Source of the DNA: Sphingobium fluviale
Lineage (GTDB): Bacteria; Pseudomonadota; Alphaproteobacteria; Sphingomonadales; Sphingomonadaceae
NCBI RefSeq assembly: GCF_004122115.1
Contig: NZ_SBKP01000004.1
Location: 1 to 64,000, forward strand
Direction of reading: 5' to 3'
Length of the DNA: 64,000 bases
Below are positions 54,048 through 62,117 of the stretch, in pieces. A program made the position numbers and the translations under genes. Positions within the stretch are counted from its first letter, which is position 1; each line of letters starts with the position of its first letter. A model generated the notes under the pieces. The model was given only the letters and a program-made list of their open reading frames with translations. It did no database searches and was not told the origin of the DNA.

Positions 54048-57000
54048 ATGGAAATCCGCCGCCTCAAACTCTCCGGCTTCAAGAGTTTCGTCGAACCGAC
54101 CGAGCTGCGCATCGAGCAGGGGCTGACCGGCATCGTCGGCCCCAATGGCTGCGGCAAATCCAACCTCTTGGAAGCAATCCGCTGGGTGATGGGCGAGGCG
54201 TCCGCCCGCTCGATGCGCGGCGGCGGCATGGAAGACGTGATCTTCGCGGGCACCGCCACCCGCCCGCAGCGCGATTTTGCCGAAGTGCTGTTGATGGCAG
54301 GCGTCGCGCCGGGAGAGAGCATCCCCGCGATCGATGTGGGCGCGGACGGCGAGCTGGAGGTCGTGCGCCGGATCGAGCGCGGCGCGGGCAGCGCCTATCG
54401 CGCCAACGGCAAGGATGTGCGCGCCAAGGATGTCGCCCTGCTGTTCGCCGATGCGGCTACAGGCGCACACAGCCCGGCGCTCGTCTCCCAGGGCAAGATC
54501 GCCGCCGTCATCGCCGCGCGCCCGCAGGAACGGCGGGCGATGCTGGAGGAAGCGGCTGGCATTGCGGGCCTGCATGTGCGCCGCAAGGATGCCGAGCAGA
54601 AACTGCGCGCGGCCGAGGCCAATCTCGCCCGGCTCGATGAGATTCTCGCCGATATGGAACTGCGGGCGCAGACGCTGCGGCGGCAGGCGAAGGCGGCGGA
54701 GCGCTATACCCGCCTCTCCGATCAGATCAAGCTGGCCGAGGCGCGCGCGCTCTATGCCCGTTGGCGCGAGGCGGATGCCGCTGCTGCTGCCGCTCAGGCC
54801 GAGGCGACGGCGCGGGAGGAGGCGGTGCGCTCTGCCCAAGAGGCGCATGCCGCCGCCGCAGCCCATGCCACTGCCGCGACCGAGGCTCTGGCAAAAGCGC
54901 GCAGCAGCGCTCAGGCGGCGCGGGATGCCGCGAATGACGCAGGCCACCGCCTCTCTGCCCTCAAGGCGCGGCAGGAGGAGGCTGTGCGCCGCCTTGCAGA
55001 CCTTGATGCGCAGGAGCGGAGGCTCGCCGAAGACCGCGCGCGAGAGGATGCGCTGGCGCACGACGCGGCGGAGGCTATTGCCCGCCTGACGGAAGAAAGT
55101 GCAGCGCTGAAAGAGCGCATCGCCGCAGCAGAAGCAGCGATGCCCAGCTATGCCGCCCGCATCGCCGCCGCGCAGGAGCAGGCGCGCGACGCCGAGCTGG
55201 ATCTGGCCAAGGCGATGGCGGCTCAGGCGGGCGAACAGGCGGAACTCAAGGTGGCACAGGCGGCATTGGCCGCGGCGCAGGGGCGGCTGGAACGTGCCGA
55301 GCGCGATGCGCAACGGCTGGCGGCGGAGCTGGCAGCGCTGGCCGATGCCGGGCCGCTGGCTGAGCGGCGCGAGGAAGCGGCCAGCGCTCACACCGAAGCG
55401 CAGGCGCGGCGGGCCGATGCGGAAGCCGGGCTCGCGACCGCCGAGGCAGAGCGCACATTGGCATCGCAGGCGCGCTCCGAGGGGGAGTCGGCGCTGTCTG
55501 TCGCCAAGGCCGCGCTCGCCGCGCTGGAGGGGGAGCATCAGGCGCTCACCCGCGCTTTGGGGTCTGGCGGCGGGGTCAAGGACCGGCTGCTCGATCATAT
55601 CAAGGCCACGCCGGGCTTTGAACATGCCCTCGCCGCCGCGCTGGGTGATGAGCTGGAGGTGGGGCTGGATGCCTCTGCCGCGCGCCGCTGGGGCGGGGCG
55701 GAGCCGCGCGCGGATGACCCGGCGCTGCCCGAAGGGACGCAGCCGCTCTCCGCCTTTGTCAGCGCGCCTGCCGCCTTGGCCCGCCGCCTCGCGCAGATTG
55801 CGGTGGCGGAGGCGGACGCGGGGCAGGCGCTTGCCGTCGGCCAGCGGCTGGTGACGAAGGATGGCGCGCTGCGCCGCTGGGATGGCTTTGCCGCGCGCGG
55901 GGGCGAGGATGCTGCCGGGGCCGCCACTGCCCAGCGCCTGATCCGCGCCAACCGGCTGGAGGCGATTGCGGCGCAGATGCCCGAAGCCCGTATTGCTGTG
56001 GAGCAGGCTGGCGCCGCCTTGGCTGAGGCGGTGCAGGCCGCCGCCGCCGCCGAGCAGAAGATTGCCACGGTGCGCGCCACATTGGCGCAGGCGGAGCGGG
56101 ATGCCGCCGCCGCTGCCCGCACGCGCGATGACGTTGCAGCACAGCTTGAGCGCCTTGCCGCCCGGCGCGAGGATATTTCCGCCCGCGCGGACGAGGCGCA
56201 AGCGCAACGGGCCGAGGCTCTGGCCGAGCATGAAGCGGCGCAGGCTGCGCTCGCCGATATGCCGGATGGGGCCGAGACGCGGGCGCTCGTTTCCGCGCTG
56301 TCTCAGGCCAGCGAGGCGGCGCATGGCCAGGTGAGCCAGCTCCGCGCCGACAGCGCGCTGGCCGAACGCGCGCTCGGTGCGGATCGCGCGCGGCTGGCCG
56401 ATGCCGAGGGCGAGATCAGGCGCTGGAAAAGCCGTTCTGGCGAGGCAGGCAAGCGCCTCGCGGATATGGCCACGCGCGAGGAAGACATGGCGCAGGAGCG
56501 GGCCGTGCTGGCAGGCGCGCCGGAGCGGCTTGGGCACGAGGCAGAGGCGTTGGCGGAGGAAAGCGCTGGGCTGAGCGCGCGGGCGAGCGCGGCGCAGGCC
56601 GAGGAAAGTGCCGCCGAAGCCGCCCTGCGAACCGCCGAAACTGCGCTGAGCCAGGCAGGCGAGGCGCTGTCTCTCGCCCGCGAGGCGCGTGCCGGCGCGT
56701 TCGCCCGTGCAGAGGCCGCGGTTGCCCAGCGCACCGAGGCCAACCGGCTGTGCGGAGAGCGGTTCGAATGTCCGCCCCCGGTGCTGCCCGAACGCGCCGG
56801 GTTCGCCAGCGCCGATGTCCGCACCGCGCATGCCGAGCAGGCGGAGCTGGAGCGTTTCACGCAGGAGCGGGAGCGCATCGGCCCGGTCAATCTCATCGCC
56901 GCGCAGGAGCTGGCGGAGCTGGAAGCGGCGCAGGAAACCAGCCGCGTGGAAAGCGCCGAGATCGCCCAGGCCATCCACCAGCTGCGCGGCTCGATCGGCA

Positions 57001-57503
57001 GCCTCAATCGCGAGGGGCGCGCCCGCCTGCTGGCCGCGTTCGAGGCGGTGGACGGCCATTTCCGCCGCCTGTTCTCCGCTCTGTTCAACGGCGGGCAGGC
57101 GCGGCTAGAGCTGATCGAGAGCGACGATCCGCTGGAGGCGGGGCTGGAGATACTCGCCCAGCCGCCGGGAAAGAAGCTCTCCACGCTCACCCTCCTTTCG
57201 GGCGGGGAACAAGCGCTAACCGCTGTGGCGCTTATATTCGGCCTGTTTTTAACCAATCCGGCACCAATCTGCGTACTCGACGAGGTCGATGCGCCGCTGG
57301 ATGACGCCAATGTAGAGCGCTTTTGCGATCTGCTGGACCAGATGGTGCGGGATACCAGCACCCGCTACCTCATCGTCACCCACAACGCCGTGACGATGGC
57401 GCGCATGCACCGCCTGTTCGGCGTGACGATGATCGAAAAAGGCGTGTCGCGGCTGGTGTCGGTCGACCTTGGCGGGGCCGAGGAACTGCTGGCGGCGGAG
57501 TGA
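54048..57503 (+). CDS. smc: Chromosome segregation protein SMC
   Basis: A 1151-residue SMC ATPase. Walker A GPNGCGKSNL is at 31-40 of the N-terminal head. Two long Ala/Glu-rich coiled coils flank a hinge near 500-590. The C-terminal head carries LSGGEQALTA (~1050), Walker B PICVLDEVDAPLDDANV (~1075) and the D-loop. It organises and segregates the chromosome with ScpA and ScpB, which are not in this window. Length is normal for alphaproteobacteria. The coiled coil is unusually alanine-rich, in line with the high GC. Confidence 0.97.
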   Translation: MEIRRLKLSGFKSFVEPTELRIEQGLTGIVGPNGCGKSNLLEAIRWVMGEASARSMRGGGMEDVIFAGTATRPQRDFAEVLLMAGVAPGESIPAIDVGADGELEVVRRIERGAGSAYRANGKDVRAKDVALLFADAATGAHSPALVSQGKIAAVIAARPQERRAMLEEAAGIAGLHVRRKDAEQKLRAAEANLARLDEILADMELRAQTLRRQAKAAERYTRLSDQIKLAEARALYARWREADAAAAAAQAEATAREEAVRSAQEAHAAAAAHATAATEALAKARSSAQAARDAANDAGHRLSALKARQEEAVRRLADLDAQERRLAEDRAREDALAHDAAEAIARLTEESAALKERIAAAEAAMPSYAARIAAAQEQARDAELDLAKAMAAQAGEQAELKVAQAALAAAQGRLERAERDAQRLAAELAALADAGPLAERREEAASAHTEAQARRADAEAGLATAEAERTLASQARSEGESALSVAKAALAALEGEHQALTRALGSGGGVKDRLLDHIKATPGFEHALAAALGDELEVGLDASAARRWGGAEPRADDPALPEGTQPLSAFVSAPAALARRLAQIAVAEADAGQALAVGQRLVTKDGALRRWDGFAARGGEDAAGAATAQRLIRANRLEAIAAQMPEARIAVEQAGAALAEAVQAAAAAEQKIATVRATLAQAERDAAAAARTRDDVAAQLERLAARREDISARADEAQAQRAEALAEHEAAQAALADMPDGAETRALVSALSQASEAAHGQVSQLRADSALAERALGADRARLADAEGEIRRWKSRSGEAGKRLADMATREEDMAQERAVLAGAPERLGHEAEALAEESAGLSARASAAQAEESAAEAALRTAETALSQAGEALSLAREARAGAFARAEAAVAQRTEANRLCGERFECPPPVLPERAGFASADVRTAHAEQAELERFTQERERIGPVNLIAAQELAELEAAQETSRVESAEIAQAIHQLRGSIGSLNREGRARLLAAFEAVDGHFRRLFSALFNGGQARLELIESDDPLEAGLEILAQPPGKKLSTLTLLSGGEQALTAVALIFGLFLTNPAPICVLDEVDAPLDDANVERFCDLLDQMVRDTSTRYLIVTHNAVTMARMHRLFGVTMIEKGVSRLVSVDLGGAEELLAAE

Positions 57504-57555
57504 TTTTTGTAGTTGCAAAAATTGTTGACATCTGAGGTTTTTGTAGATACAAAAA
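57504..57555 (+). promoter_or_regulatory. brnTA promoter with two palindromic operators
   Basis: TTTTTGTAGTTGCAAAAA (57504-57521) and TTTTTGTAGATACAAAAA (57538-57555) are near-identical palindromes; the second is perfect over 8-bp arms. Between them TTGACA at 57525-57530 is a perfect -35; 17 bases further on, TACAAA (57548-57553) is a usable -10 that lies inside the second palindrome. A repressor bound to both would cover the promoter. The antitoxin BrnA is the obvious candidate. Confidence 0.7.
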
Positions 57556-57575
57556 TCTTTGAAAAGAGCGCAAAC

Positions 57576-57656
57576 TGAGCAAACTGAGCAAACTGAGCAA
57601 ACTGAGCAAACTGAGCAAACTGAGCAAACTGAGCAAACTGAGCAAACTGAGCAACG
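57576..57656 (+). repeat. Nine tandem copies of TGAGCAAAC in the brnTA leader
   Basis: The 9-base unit TGAGCAAAC begins at 57576 and recurs every 9 bases to 57648, the last copy altered at its end (TGAGCAACG). A partial unit precedes it. The unit is three codons long; one plus-strand frame would read Glu-Gln-Thr repeatedly. Confidence 0.95.
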
Positions 57657-57666
57657 GAGAAAGAGA

Positions 57667-57768
57667 ATGATCAATCCCAACAATCCGCTGCGTCCTTGGC
57701 GCAGCTTCGCCAAAGGAATGAACGTATGGAACTCAGTTACAACGAGGCCAAGCGTCATTGGACGTTGA
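57667..57768 (+). CDS. Possible short upstream ORF overlapping the brnT start
   Basis: ATG at 57667 follows GGAGAAAGAGA and opens a 33-codon frame (MINPNNPLRPWRSFAKG...). It runs past the brnT start codon in another frame and stops 43 bases inside brnT. It could be a leader peptide that couples or limits toxin translation, or chance. The frame extends upstream through the 9-base repeats. Confidence 0.3.
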   Translation: MINPNNPLRPWRSFAKGMNVWNSVTTRPSVIGR

Positions 57769-57998
57769 TCCATCGCGGCCTCGACTTTGCCGATGCCGGC
57801 CAGATTTTTGATGATGCCCATTTCACGCAGGAGGATGATCGATACGACTACCCCGAACTGCGCTATCAGACTTACGGTCGAATCAACGGCCGCCTGGTCA
57901 TGATTGCGTGGACGCCGATATCGCGCGGCATCAGGGTCATATCGATGAGAAAATGCAATGACCGAGAGCAGAAAGCCTTTGCTACCCGATTGGGATGA
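57726..57998 (+). CDS. brnT: BrnT-family ribonuclease toxin
   Basis: A 90-residue toxin of the BrnT (DUF497) family, a RelE-like fold that cleaves RNA. Family features are GLDFADAGQIFDDAHF, DDRYDYPELRYQTYGRINGRLVMIAW and RGIRVISMRKCNDREQKAF with the usual Arg and Lys residues. The ATG has AAAGGA upstream. It overlaps the antitoxin gene by 41 bases, in the toxin-first order typical of brnTA. Expression should be repressed by BrnA alone or with BrnT at the palindromes upstream. Confidence 0.88.
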   Translation: MELSYNEAKRHWTLIHRGLDFADAGQIFDDAHFTQEDDRYDYPELRYQTYGRINGRLVMIAWTPISRGIRVISMRKCNDREQKAFATRLG

Positions 57999-58236
57999 CG
58001 ACGACCTGCCGGAATGGACGCCGGAGCAGTGGGACCGCGCCGCCATATGGCATGGCGACAAGCTCATCCGCCCGGCCAGCGGCACGCTCACCAAGCCGGG
58101 CCGTCCGCGCCTCGAACATCCCAAACGCCAAGTGACGCTGCGGCTCGATGCCGATGTGTTGGAGAAGTTCCGTGCCACCGGCAAGGGCTGGCAGAGCCGC
58201 ATCAATGCGGAGCTGCGGAAAATCCTTGGGATTTAG
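57958..58236 (+). CDS. brnA: BrnA-family antitoxin (ribbon-helix-helix)
   Basis: A 92-residue protein. The N-terminal half is acidic and Trp-rich (LPDWDDDDLPEWTPEQW) and likely wraps the toxin. The C-terminal half (KRQVTLRLDADVLEKFRATG, then GWQSRINAELRKIL) is a ribbon-helix-helix DNA-binding domain of the DUF4415/BrnA type. It should neutralise BrnT and repress the shared promoter. Its stop codon runs into a strong terminator. Confidence 0.9.
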   Translation: MTESRKPLLPDWDDDDLPEWTPEQWDRAAIWHGDKLIRPASGTLTKPGRPRLEHPKRQVTLRLDADVLEKFRATGKGWQSRINAELRKILGI

Positions 58237-58287
58237 AGCGCGCTGCGTTAAATCTGGATCAGTCAGCGCGCTCTCAGTTTTTGTTTT
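58236..58287 (+). terminator. Intrinsic terminator after brnTA
   Basis: A perfect 10-bp stem GAGCGCGCTG / CAGCGCGCTC with an 18-base loop begins at the last base of the brnA stop codon and is followed by TCAGTTTTTGTTTT. Confidence 0.88.
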
Positions 58288-58338
58288 GTCGCATCGCTTT
58301 TTTGCCAATAACCGGTTCCCACTTTTTGGCGCGATGGT

Positions 58339-59268
58339 TTAGCTCGCGCCCACCACCACGCAGGCGGCGAACATCAGCAGCCCGGCAAAGCGGTTGGCGC
58401 GGAATTTCTGCAACGGATCGGCGCCATCTTCCTTCAGCGTTGCTACCTGCCAGCCCAGATGCGCCGCCATTGGCACTAGCGCGATGAGCGCCAGCGGATC
58501 AGGCCGGGCGTACCAGATCGCGCCCGCCCACAACGCCAGTGCCGCCGCGTAAAATCCACCCACGCCCGCGCGCACATGCCGCCCCATGGCAAGCGCGCTG
58601 GAACGGATGCCGACCAGCGCGTCATCCTCCCGGTCCTGCAGCGCGTAGATGCTGTCATAGCCCACCACCCAGCAGATGCTGCCCGCATAGAGCAGCGCAC
58701 CCGCAAGATTAAGGCCGCCCGTCATCTCCACCCAGCCGACGAGCGCCGCCCAGCTGAACACAAGGCCCAGCCATATTTGCGGCCACCATGTAATGCGCTT
58801 CATGAAGGGATAAGCGGCGACGAGCGCGAGGCTGGCGAGCGCGACGAGCTGTGCCTGCCACCGCAATTGCAGCAACACGACAAGGCCGACACAGCATAGC
58901 GCGCCCATCCACAGCGCGGCTTGGGCCACGCTCAGCCTTCCGCTTGCCAGAGGCCGGGATGCCGTGCGCGCGACTTTGCGGTCCAGTTCCCGGTCGGCAA
59001 TGTCATTCCACACACATCCCGCGCCGCGCATGGCGATGCTGCCCAACAGGAACCACAGCATCATGCGCCAGTGCGCAAGGCCATTGCCAGAGAGAGCGAT
59101 TGCCCAAGCGCCCGGCCAATAGAGCAGCCACCAGCCGATCGGCCGGTCCAGCCGTGCCATCGACATGAGGTCGCGCAGGCGGGGCGGCAGCAGGCCCATC
59201 AGGCCACGCGCTTCGCTATCCGGCACGATCGCGGCTTGCATATTGGCCTTTTGCGCGTCTTGAGACAT
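58339..59268 (-). CDS. ubiA: 4-hydroxybenzoate polyprenyltransferase
   Basis: A 309-residue integral membrane prenyltransferase with about eight to nine hydrophobic helices. The two prenyl-diphosphate/Mg motifs are NDIADRELDRKVARTASRP and the YALQDREDD segment. DRPIGWWLLYWPGAWAIAL is the usual N-terminal helix. It attaches the polyprenyl tail to 4-hydroxybenzoate in ubiquinone synthesis. The ATG at 59268 was preferred; an upstream ATG at 59298 would overlap the divergent rsmE start. Confidence 0.94.
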   Translation of the reverse strand: MSQDAQKANMQAAIVPDSEARGLMGLLPPRLRDLMSMARLDRPIGWWLLYWPGAWAIALSGNGLAHWRMMLWFLLGSIAMRGAGCVWNDIADRELDRKVARTASRPLASGRLSVAQAALWMGALCCVGLVVLLQLRWQAQLVALASLALVAAYPFMKRITWWPQIWLGLVFSWAALVGWVEMTGGLNLAGALLYAGSICWVVGYDSIYALQDREDDALVGIRSSALAMGRHVRAGVGGFYAAALALWAGAIWYARPDPLALIALVPMAAHLGWQVATLKEDGADPLQKFRANRFAGLLMFAACVVVGAS

Positions 59269-59296
59269 GGTGCCGTTTCTTTGGAGGAAGTCCCGC

Positions 59297-60067
59297 ATGC
59301 CCGCAACCCCCGCCTGGCCGCCGCGCAGCGCCCCGCGCCTTTATGTTGAGGCGGATTTGTGTTTGGGGGCGCAGGTACAAGTAGACGGCAATGCCGCGCA
59401 CTATCTGCTTTCGGTCATGCGAATCAAAGACGGCGACGCTGTGCTGCTGTTCAACGGGCGGGATGGCGAGTGGGCGGCGCGGGCAGGCGCGCTGCGCAAG
59501 CGTGACCTCGTGTTGGAGTGCGTGGATCAGTCTAAGTCACTGGAATCAGTGCCAGATTTCTGGCTATGCGTCGCCCCGATCAAAAAAGGCCGAATCGATT
59601 TCACCGTGGAAAAAGCCACAGAGTTAGGCGTCGCCCGCATCGTCACGGTGCTCACCTCGCGCTGTGTGGTAGACAAGCTGAATCCTGAGCGCCTGTTCGC
59701 GCAGATGATCGAGGCCGCGGAGCAATGCGGCCGCACCGCCCTGCCGGAGTTGGCGGACATGGCGAAGCTCGATATGTTGCTGCGTGACTGGCCGAAGGGG
59801 CGAGCGCTGTTCTTCGCGGATGAGCTGGGCGGCGAACCTATGCGCACTGGCTTTGCCAAGCATCCCGGCTCGGCGGCGCTGCTGATCGGCCCGGAGGGAG
59901 GCTTTACCGCGCAAGAGCGCGATGCCATCCGCGCCCACCCTGCCGCCGTGCCGATCACGCTCGGCCCCCGCATCCTGCGCGCGGAAACCGCCGCGATAGC
60001 CGCCACCGCCTGCTGGATGAGCGCAAATGGCGACTGGTCGACAGATATTATTGCAGATGGGAAATAG
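59297..60067 (+). CDS. rsmE: 16S rRNA (uracil-1498-N3)-methyltransferase
   Basis: A 256-residue SPOUT-class enzyme that methylates U1498 of 16S rRNA. The N-terminal PUA-like domain (RLYVEADL) is followed by the knotted methyltransferase domain with LLIGPEGGFTAQE and LGPRILRAETAAIAA. The ATG at 59297 has GGAGGAAG upstream. It is divergent from ubiA with only 28 bases between start codons, and upstream of the glutamate-cysteine ligase gene, as often seen in sphingomonads. Confidence 0.95.
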   Translation: MPATPAWPPRSAPRLYVEADLCLGAQVQVDGNAAHYLLSVMRIKDGDAVLLFNGRDGEWAARAGALRKRDLVLECVDQSKSLESVPDFWLCVAPIKKGRIDFTVEKATELGVARIVTVLTSRCVVDKLNPERLFAQMIEAAEQCGRTALPELADMAKLDMLLRDWPKGRALFFADELGGEPMRTGFAKHPGSAALLIGPEGGFTAQERDAIRAHPAAVPITLGPRILRAETAAIAATACWMSANGDWSTDIIADGK

Positions 60068-60145
60068 TCTTTCTCGCTGCCCCCCGATTGATTGCGGCAC
60101 GCGCAGTCCCTATCTGCCCCCACACAACAGGGGCAGGCTGACGGG

Positions 60146-61522
60146 ATGAGCACCAGAACGGATACGGGAGCGGATGATCCCGTCATTGAAACGCGAGATC
60201 AATTGATCTCGGTTTTCGCGCGCGGAGAAAAGCCGCCGGAGCGCTGGCGCATTGGCACCGAACACGAGAAATTCGTCTATCGCACGGCGGATCGCTGCGC
60301 GCCTTCTTATGATGAACCGGGCGGCATACGCGATCTGTTGGCCGGATTGGCGGCGGATTATGATTGGCAGCCGGTGTATGAGGGTGAGCATGTTATCGCT
60401 CTCGCCGGGTCGGACGGCACAATCAGCCTCGAACCCGCCGGGCAGCTTGAGCTCTCCGGTGCGCCGCTGGAAAACCTGCATCAGACCTGCGCGGAGACGG
60501 GGCGACACCTGACTCAGGTGAAGGCTGTAGGCGACAAGCTTGGCTTAGGTTTTCTTGGCCTCGGCATGTGGCCGGATAAAACGCGTGCGGAGCTGCCTGT
60601 CATGCCCAAGGGCCGTTATGCCATCATGCTGCGCCATATGCCGCGTGTGGGCAGTATGGGGCTGGATATGATGCTGCGTACATGCACCATACAGGTTAAC
60701 CTGGACTATCAGTCTGAAACCGATATGGCTAAGAAGTTTCGAGTCGGCCTGGCGCTTCAGCCGCTGGCCACCGCCCTGTTCGCCAATTCGCCGTTCACGG
60801 AGGGCAAGCCGAACGGCATGCTTTCCTACCGCAGCCATATCTGGTCAGACACCGATCCGGCGCGCACAGGTATGTTGCCGTTCGTGTTCGAGGATGGCTT
60901 TGGCTATGAACGCTATGCCGATTATGCGCTCGATGTACCGATGTACTTTGTTTATCGCGACGGCAAGTATATCGACGCTGCGGGCCAGAGCTTCCGCGAT
61001 TTCCTCGATGGTCGCCTGCCTGCCCTGCCCGGCGAAAAGCCGACGATCGCGGACTGGAACGACCATCTCTCCACCGCTTTCCCGGAAGTGCGCCTGAAAA
61101 GCTTCCTCGAAATGCGCGGTGCGGATGGCGGGCCGTGGGGCCGGATATGTGCACTGCCCGCCTTCTGGGTGGGCCTGCTCTATGATCAAGGCGCACTCGA
61201 CGCCGCATGGGATCTGGTGAAGGACTGGAGCATGGACGCGCGCCAGACATTGCGCGATTCGGTGCCGCGCCTCGGTCTCAAGGCGCCGGTGCCGGGCGGG
61301 CGGACATTGCAGGATATCGCCGCCCAGGTTCTGGATATAGCGCAGGAGGGGCTGGCGGCGCGGGCGCGTTTCGACGCCAGCGGCAACAACGAGACCGGTT
61401 ATCTCGCCGCCCTGCATGATGTCGTCGCGCGCGGGCAAACACCCGCCGAATCGTTGCTGGCGCGCTATGCGGGTGCTTGGGCAGGCGACCTTTCTCGTGT
61501 CTACGCTGAAGAGAGCTTCTGA
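60146..61522 (+). CDS. gshA: Glutamate-cysteine ligase, plant/alphaproteobacterial type
   Basis: A 458-residue enzyme catalysing the first step of glutathione synthesis. The ATP-grasp-like GCS2 core shows WRIGTEHEKFVYR near the N-terminus and LGLGMWPDKTRAELPVMPKGRY. GADGGPWGRICALPAFWVGLLYD marks the C-terminal part. The sequence belongs to the plant-like class rather than the E. coli class. The ATG at 60146 is 78 bases after rsmE; an earlier GTG-type start is possible but lies too near rsmE. Confidence 0.92.
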   Translation: MSTRTDTGADDPVIETRDQLISVFARGEKPPERWRIGTEHEKFVYRTADRCAPSYDEPGGIRDLLAGLAADYDWQPVYEGEHVIALAGSDGTISLEPAGQLELSGAPLENLHQTCAETGRHLTQVKAVGDKLGLGFLGLGMWPDKTRAELPVMPKGRYAIMLRHMPRVGSMGLDMMLRTCTIQVNLDYQSETDMAKKFRVGLALQPLATALFANSPFTEGKPNGMLSYRSHIWSDTDPARTGMLPFVFEDGFGYERYADYALDVPMYFVYRDGKYIDAAGQSFRDFLDGRLPALPGEKPTIADWNDHLSTAFPEVRLKSFLEMRGADGGPWGRICALPAFWVGLLYDQGALDAAWDLVKDWSMDARQTLRDSVPRLGLKAPVPGGRTLQDIAAQVLDIAQEGLAARARFDASGNNETGYLAALHDVVARGQTPAESLLARYAGAWAGDLSRVYAEESF

Positions 61523-61566
61523 AGCCTACACTTGTGCCCATGCGAAGCTCTGCTTAAACAGTGCCA

Positions 61567-62037
61567 ATGGCAGCGCATCACCATCATCATAATCTGGCCG
61601 GCGAGCGCCTGCGCGCAGCAGCTCAAGCGGCACTTGAAGCGCAGGGCGAGCAGTGGACGGTGATGCGCGAGAGCATTTTCGAAGCGCTTGCCAGCCAGTC
61701 TCGCCCCAGCTCAGCCTATGATATCGCGGACGTAGTGTCTCAGGCGCGAGGCAAGCGGGTGGCGCCTAACAGCGTCTATCGTATTCTCGATCTGTTTGTT
61801 GCCTCCAACCTCGCCACGCGGGTGGAAAGCGCCAATGCCTATCTTGTGAACGCGCATCCCGGATGCCAGCATGACTGTATCTTTCTGGTGTGCACGCAAT
61901 GCGGCAGGGCGATCCATGTTGATGATGACAGCATGACTGCTCATCTGCGCGAACAGGCCACACGCACCGGTTTTGCGCCAACCCGCACTGTGATCGAGGT
62001 GCAGGGAAGGTGCGATACTTGCGCGACTGCCCCTTGA
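61567..62037 (+). CDS. zur: Fur-family regulator, Zur-like
   Basis: A 156-residue Fur-family repressor. The winged helix is in the middle (RPSSAYDIADVVSQARGKRVAPNSVYRILDLF). The structural Zn site has CTQC in HPGCQHDCIFLVCTQCG and CDTC at the C-terminus. An N-terminal run of five His residues (AAHHHHHN) suggests extra metal binding. No strong ribosome binding site precedes the ATG at 61567; a GTG at 61561 is an alternative. Zinc specificity is inferred from the Cys pairs and His tract; a Fur or Mur role is not excluded. Confidence 0.82.
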   Translation: MAAHHHHHNLAGERLRAAAQAALEAQGEQWTVMRESIFEALASQSRPSSAYDIADVVSQARGKRVAPNSVYRILDLFVASNLATRVESANAYLVNAHPGCQHDCIFLVCTQCGRAIHVDDDSMTAHLREQATRTGFAPTRTVIEVQGRCDTCATAP

Positions 62038-62117
62038 TACATGTTTCAATCTGACGCAATGGGTTCGACAGTGCGCACTGCGCCGTCTATACTGGCGCGT
62101 GGAGAACCCGGTTTCTT

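Noticed and set aside
53271-57059. A 1262-codon minus-strand open frame opposite smc
   Set aside because: It is a GC-rich shadow of smc and the lipoprotein gene, rich in Arg, Gly and Leu without a family signature.
57576-57656. CRISPR-like array
   Set aside because: The repeat unit is only 9 bases, there are no spacers and no cas genes.
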